From the NCBI GenBank assembly GCA_965364735.1, contig CBDTYW010000122.1, forward strand, positions 1-10,643: a stretch of 10,643 nt of DNA, written 5' to 3'. The notes below the pieces were generated by a model. It did no database searches and had not been told where the DNA came from. It saw only the letters and a list, made by a program, of their open reading frames with translations. Position 1 is the stretch's first letter; each line of letters starts with the position of its first letter. Both the position numbers and the translations under genes were made by a program. The DNA comes from CBDTYW01 sp965364735. GTDB lineage: Bacteria; Actinomycetota; Nitriliruptoria; Nitriliruptorales; Nitriliruptoraceae. Shown here piece by piece: positions 6,958 through 10,643 of the stretch.

Positions 6958-7712
6958 CGCTCGACGCGGATCAGCCGGTGGCGGCCCGGGATCCCCTTCA
7001 AGCTGCGCGGGACCAGATGCGCGTGGAAGCCCAGATCGTCGACGGCTGGCTCGACGCGCTCACGCACCGCGGAGGTCACGAGCACCTCGCCTGGCCGTGC
7101 CGTGCTCGCGACCCGCGCCGCGAGCGCGACGTTCTCACCGAACACGTCACCGCCGCGGGTGACGGCCTGCCCCGTGTGCACGCCGACGCGCAACTCCACG
7201 CGCACCTGTTCGGCGACGTCACGGTCGCGGGTCGCGTCGCGCAGGTCGAGGCCGGCACGGACCGCCCCGCAGGGATCGTGGAACGCCGCGAGGAATCCAT
7301 CGCCCTGCGTCTTGACCACCCTGCCGCCGTGACGTTCGACGTGCCGTTCGACCACCCGGTCATGCTCGGTGAGCAAGGCTGCGAAGGCGTCATCTCCGAG
7401 GCGAACGTTGAGCGCGGTCGAGCCGGCGAGGTCGCCGAACAGCAGCGTGATGGTGCCGTCCGGAGCGAGCGACAGCGGAGGCGCGGACCCGTCACGCTGC
7501 GGGAGGATCCAGCTGCCGAGCCGGCGCACGGAGGCCGCCGCAAGCCCGTCGAGGGCATCGACGGTCGCCAGGGTGAGTCCCTTCGCAGACATCGCGACGG
7601 CACCGGAGTCGACCTCGAGGTCCAGGTCCCGCCGGCTGCGGAGCCACCAGCCGGTCGCGAGCCCGACGCCCAGCGCGAGGGCGGCGACGACGACGACCTG
7701 GAGCGCGGTCAG
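6951..7712 (-). CDS. Membrane-anchored class III adenylate/guanylate cyclase
   Basis: The 253-aa reading begins at a proposed CTG at 7712, whose last two bases plus the next form the TGA of the upstream lipoprotein (CTGA overlap). The first ATG is at 7592 (Met41), but residues 3-24 upstream of it form a clear membrane segment followed by RSRR, placing the C-terminal domain in the cytoplasm. AGGTGG sits 9 nt before the CTG. The class III cyclase domain covers about 85-250. FGDLAGST gives metal ligand D94, KTQGDGF gives purine-contacting K134 and second metal ligand D138, GGDVFG gives D189, and AAR gives R200. The Lys/Asp pair favours ATP over GTP, by analogy. The usual VNxAAR asparagine is Ala196, with Asn194 two residues earlier. 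Product would be cAMP. If the ATG is used, the protein is 213 aa and soluble. Confidence 0.85.
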   Translation of the reverse strand: MTALQVVVVAALALGVGLATGWWLRSRRDLDLEVDSGAVAMSAKGLTLATVDALDGLAAASVRRLGSWILPQRDGSAPPLSLAPDGTITLLFGDLAGSTALNVRLGDDAFAALLTEHDRVVERHVERHGGRVVKTQGDGFLAAFHDPCGAVRAGLDLRDATRDRDVAEQVRVELRVGVHTGQAVTRGGDVFGENVALAARVASTARPGEVLVTSAVRERVEPAVDDLGFHAHLVPRSLKGIPGRHRLIRVERG

Positions 7713-8569
7713 CTGCAGCCGCCACCTGGCGACGGCCGGTCCGGGATGGACGGGTCGACGATCTCGATGTGGCTGTGGCCCCAGCTCGGCTCAGCCGTCC
7801 AGTCGTCCACCTGTGAGCGGAACGGCAGCGTTCGCGGTCCGATGGCGATCGGCGTGACACCGCCCTCGACGCGGTCGCCTTTCTTCACCAGCAGATCCTC
7901 GAGGTGCAGGACCTTGACCTCCCAGGTGGGCTGGGCGTCGGGCGCAATCACGACGAAGTTGTCGCGATGGTCGCAGTACAGCGTGTAGCCGCCCGCCCGC
8001 TTGACGACTCCGGAGGCAGGAGCGATGACCCGCACCCCGGGCGCGATCGCGATGTCGGCTGCGGTCATGTCGCCGGTGCCGCGCTCGCGCGTCGGCAGGA
8101 TCAGCGGGTCCGCCGCGGACTGGTAGGCGCCCTGCTGCTGGGCTCCGTCATGGCTCGACTCGTGGAACCCGATCCGCTCCGTTTCCGACGACGGGTGGAA
8201 GAGCGTGATTCCACCCACGGTGCCGTAGGCGACGGTCGTCGTGTCGTAGACGACGCGCGGCCCCGGTGTCCCCGACGGCGTCGGCGTCGGATCAGGAGCC
8301 TGTTCGGGAGCTGGGGCCTCGGAGGACGGGACGGCGGACGGCTCGACCGGCTCGGTGACGGGCAGGGCCGTCGGCTGCGTCGGGATCGACGAGTCGTCGT
8401 CGACGTTCACCGGCGACAGGGGATCCGCGATGGCGGCGTCCTCGTCGGGCGTGGCGATGACCGTCTCGGGCAACGGCGGCGCGGCCAGCTCGCCCGCCTG
8501 ACCGCACGCGGCAAGCGCGACGGCGACGGCGGCGAACCGGCCGACCCTCACGACGCGACGTCTGGACAT
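7709..8569 (-). CDS. M23-like (LytM-fold) lipoprotein
   Basis: The 286-aa protein has a basic N-terminus, a hydrophobic stretch and a lipobox (LAAC, Cys22), so it should be a lipid-anchored exported protein. Residues 30-105 are a Pro/Thr/Glu/Asp-rich linker typical of wall-spanning spacers. The C-terminal region (about 165-272) resembles peptidase M23: ADIAIAPGVRVIAPASGVV, VLHLEDLLVKKGDRV and GHSHIEIVDP (HxH at 265-267). In canonical M23 the first zinc ligand is the His of HxGxD; aligning D172 puts Met168 there. Upstream, FHESSHDG (135-142) holds H136, H140 and D141, which might substitute. The domain may therefore be non-catalytic. ATG 8569 has GAGGA 7 nt upstream. It overlaps the cyclase start by 4 bp, suggesting translational coupling. 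Confidence 0.8.
   Translation of the reverse strand: MSRRRVVRVGRFAAVAVALAACGQAGELAAPPLPETVIATPDEDAAIADPLSPVNVDDDSSIPTQPTALPVTEPVEPSAVPSSEAPAPEQAPDPTPTPSGTPGPRVVYDTTTVAYGTVGGITLFHPSSETERIGFHESSHDGAQQQGAYQSAADPLILPTRERGTGDMTAADIAIAPGVRVIAPASGVVKRAGGYTLYCDHRDNFVVIAPDAQPTWEVKVLHLEDLLVKKGDRVEGGVTPIAIGPRTLPFRSQVDDWTAEPSWGHSHIEIVDPSIPDRPSPGGGCS
7722..7727 (-). promoter_or_regulatory. Putative ribosome-binding site supporting the CTG start of the cyclase
   Basis: On the minus strand AGGTGG differs by one base from AGGAGG and ends 9 nt before the CTG at 7712. It lies within the end of the lipoprotein gene, as expected for a coupled downstream gene. A second CTG at 7718 is only 3 nt away from it and so is less suitable. 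Confidence 0.4.
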
Positions 8570-8593
8570 CCGGAGTTCCTCTGCACCATCAGA

Positions 8594-8621
8594 ACGGTAG
8601 CGATGATGATGAACGCGTCGA
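8594..8621 (-). promoter_or_regulatory. Weak candidate promoter for the lipoprotein/cyclase unit
   Basis: Reading the minus strand, TCGACG (8621-8616) and TACCGT (8599-8594) are separated by 16 nt. They resemble a -35 with the GAC core and an actinobacterial TAnnnT -10. The start would fall about 18 nt before the ATG at 8569, leaving room for the GAGGA ribosome-binding site. The rest of the 155-bp divergent gap (8570-8724) shows no clear repeat, Pho-box tandem repeat or RNA gene. Confidence 0.25.
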
Positions 8622-8724
8622 GCCGCTCAGGGTTCCCGGTCGTCCTGTCGGCGCGCGCCATGCACCCACCAGCACTCTCGGCCGGGCAGACTCTTCCCTG
8701 TCCCCCACCGGAAGCCCGCGGTCG

Positions 8725-10643
8725 ATGACCCCTCCTCCCGTTCCCCTGCCCCGCCGGGAGTTCCTGAAGAGCGTCGCGGTCGCATCGCTGGGCGCCGCGA
8801 CCGCCGGTGCATGGCTGACGTCCCCCGCGATCGCGCAGGAGGCCGCCGCGTTCGACCCGACGCTGCCCGACGGCTGGTGGTTCCCGGCGGTCCCGGCGTT
8901 GATTCCGTTCGGGCACGCGGTGAAGTCCGGCGATCCGCTGCACGACCGCGTCATCCTGTGGACGCGGCTGACCATCCCGGATGCCCGCGGCTGGGACGCG
9001 ACGCGGATCCCGGACCCTCAGGGCTTCACCTCGGCCACCGTCGGCTGGGTGATCGCGACCGACGAGGCGCTGACGGAGATCGTCGGCGCCGGCACCGTGA
9101 CCACCGACGCATCGCGCGACTGGACCGTCAAGGTCGACGCGACCGGGCTCACGTCGGCGACGACGTACTTCTACGCGTTCACCGCCCTTGGTTTCCGCTC
9201 CCCCATCGGACGGACCCGAACGGCCCCGAAGGCCGGCGACGCGATCGACGCCATCACGATCGGGCATGTGTCGTGCACGTCGTGGTGGCAGGACCAGTTC
9301 AACGGCTACGCCCGGATCGGTGAGCGGCTCGACCTCGACCTGATCACGAACTCCGGCGACCACGTCTACGAGACCTCTGGTGGCCACCCCGCATCGCGCT
9401 TCTACCCGGACGCGGACGGCAACCCACAGACCGCGTGGTCGGACGATCTCGACAACGGCCCGTGGTTCTCGGTCGCGTCGGCGCGCCGTCGCTACGCGCT
9501 GTACTGCCAGGACGCGCACATGATGCTCGCGCACGTGTCCGCACCGATGATCGTGATCGCTGACAACCACGACTTCGACGACAACGTCGACGGCGCAGAC
9601 GGTGGCATCACGAAGCAGCAGTCCGCCCAGGTCTTCCACGAGTGGGTCGCGATCCGGCCGGTCGCCAACGACGGGACCTTCACGTTCCTGCCGTCGCCGT
9701 CCGCGGACACTCAGGTCGCGATCCCCTCCGGCGACGACGCCATCGTGTTCTCCCGAGCGCTGCCGTACGGCGACCTCGCCGAGCTCATCTGCATCGACGG
9801 ACGCCACCAGCGCGGTGGCGGCGAGGTCACGTTGCTCGGCGAGATCCAGTGGGCGTGGCTGCAGGCGGTCATCCTCGACACGAAGGCCCGCGGCGTCACC
9901 CACCGCGTCTACGTCAACCAGATCAACGCCTCGCAGCTCGGCACGTTCAACGCGCCCGCGTACACCCTCTACGGCGACGGCATCAACGACGCGTTCGGCT
10001 TCGACCCGACGGGGCCGGAGTTCTACACCGACGGGTTCGGTGGAAACCCCGAGGACCGTCGGGTGTTCTTCGAGTTCCTGCGCGACAACGACGTGGTCGA
10101 CAACGTCATCCTCTCCGGCGACTCGCACGGCTTCTGGTTCTACGACCTCGTCGAGGACAACCAGCCGCCGGCCTACGAGCCGAACACCGGGCTCGGCACG
10201 CTTCGCGCGGTCGGCGTCGAGCTGATCGGCACCGCCATGGGCCGGCCCGGCGGCGAGGACGTCGTGGCGGAGATGATCTCCAACGACGCTCAGGGTGGCG
10301 GCCGCGGCAGCTACTTCGACCGGGCCGCCGAGTTCGACCAGCGCTACCGGCCCGAAGGTCGAGCCGCGGCCGAGGGCATCATCGTCGCGGCGCAGGCCGC
10401 GAACCCGAACCTCCGCTACTTCAACTGGAAGGCGGAGTACGGCTACTCGATGGTGCACCTCCGCGAGGAGCGTCTGGTCTTCGAGGCGTGGACCACGCCG
10501 CAGCGCGAGGTCTCCCCCGCGCAGACCTTGCTCGCCCAGTACGCCTCGCCCGTCGGCGCCCCGCGGCTGCGCCAGATCGCCGAGGGGCCGCTGGCCGGCG
10601 ACGTCACGCGTGCCGCCGCGGTTGCACCCCAGACCGTGCCCGT
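8725..10643 (+). CDS. PhoD-type secreted phosphatase (Tat substrate), 3' end outside window
   Basis: The frame is open from ATG 8725 to the window edge, giving 639 complete codons. The N-terminus has a twin-arginine signal: RREFLK (10-15), a hydrophobic core, and a likely cleavage after AIA (35-37). The PhoD N-terminal beta domain (about 50-170) precedes a metallophosphatase domain. GDHVYE (211-216), ADNHDFDDN (279-287; compare the usual DDHE..N) and SGDSHGFW (464-471) are the expected metal-ligand motifs. PhoD enzymes hydrolyse phosphomonoesters and diesters outside the cell, usually with calcium and iron. Spacing to the Shine-Dalgarno-like GGAAG (10 nt) is weak but no better in-frame start exists. 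At more than 639 residues it already exceeds the roughly 520-560 residues common for the family, implying a C-terminal extension. It is divergent from the lipoprotein gene. No Pho box was recognised. Confidence 0.88.
   Translation, partial: MTPPPVPLPRREFLKSVAVASLGAATAGAWLTSPAIAQEAAAFDPTLPDGWWFPAVPALIPFGHAVKSGDPLHDRVILWTRLTIPDARGWDATRIPDPQGFTSATVGWVIATDEALTEIVGAGTVTTDASRDWTVKVDATGLTSATTYFYAFTALGFRSPIGRTRTAPKAGDAIDAITIGHVSCTSWWQDQFNGYARIGERLDLDLITNSGDHVYETSGGHPASRFYPDADGNPQTAWSDDLDNGPWFSVASARRRYALYCQDAHMMLAHVSAPMIVIADNHDFDDNVDGADGGITKQQSAQVFHEWVAIRPVANDGTFTFLPSPSADTQVAIPSGDDAIVFSRALPYGDLAELICIDGRHQRGGGEVTLLGEIQWAWLQAVILDTKARGVTHRVYVNQINASQLGTFNAPAYTLYGDGINDAFGFDPTGPEFYTDGFGGNPEDRRVFFEFLRDNDVVDNVILSGDSHGFWFYDLVEDNQPPAYEPNTGLGTLRAVGVELIGTAMGRPGGEDVVAEMISNDAQGGGRGSYFDRAAEFDQRYRPEGRAAAEGIIVAAQAANPNLRYFNWKAEYGYSMVHLREERLVFEAWTTPQREVSPAQTLLAQYASPVGAPRLRQIAEGPLAGDVTRAAAVAPQTVP

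Noticed and set aside
8570..8724. Possible Pho-box or phosphate-regulated operator before the PhoD gene
   Set aside because: I looked for tandem GTTCA-like repeats at 11-bp spacing and saw none; only isolated GC-rich words occur.
8548..10458. Long minus-strand ORF of 636 codons opposite the PhoD gene
   Set aside because: It has no domain signal and low-complexity acidic/basic composition. The plus strand has Tat signal and phosphatase motifs.

Overview
The window is very GC-rich and densely coded on both strands. Third codon positions are almost always G or C, so long antisense shadow ORFs are common. Gene content suggests an actinomycetote: a single-chain biotin-dependent acyl-CoA carboxylase, a YndJ-like membrane protein, and a lipoprotein with a Pro/Thr-rich linker. 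Genus cannot be read from this sequence. There is no sign of a mobile element, CRISPR array, rRNA or tRNA, and no non-coding stretch exceeds about 155 bases.

Layout. (1) Positions 1-1670 (+) hold the 3' part of a multidomain acyl-CoA carboxylase; the window opens inside its biotin-attachment motif. (2) Positions 1627-2466 (-) encode a YndJ-like polytopic membrane protein whose 3' end overlaps the carboxylase by 44 bp. (3) A 90-bp divergent intergenic region (2467-2556) carries a strong inverted repeat and a pair of direct repeats. (4) Positions 2557-6922 (+) hold five closely spaced genes, probably one operon: an S51/cyanophycinase-like serine peptidase, an HSL-family esterase, an uncharacterised protein with conserved-looking motifs, fumarylacetoacetase, and an SRPBCC-domain protein. 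(5) A short convergent gap (6923-6950) overlaps a hairpin. (6) Positions 6951-8569 (-) hold a two-gene unit: an M23-like lipoprotein followed by a class III nucleotidyl cyclase. The cyclase apparently starts at a non-ATG codon overlapping the lipoprotein stop, which gives it a membrane anchor. (7) After a 155-bp divergent gap, a Tat-exported PhoD-type phosphatase (+) runs off the right edge.

Functional themes. Fumarylacetoacetase is the last step of tyrosine/homogentisate breakdown. The gene just before it is an uncharacterised protein with barrel-like motif spacing and is the best candidate here for an undescribed enzyme. The lipoprotein/cyclase pair joins an exported module to a putative cytoplasmic cAMP-producing domain. 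Most of the window is ordinary chromosomal metabolism; I see no defence or mobile system.
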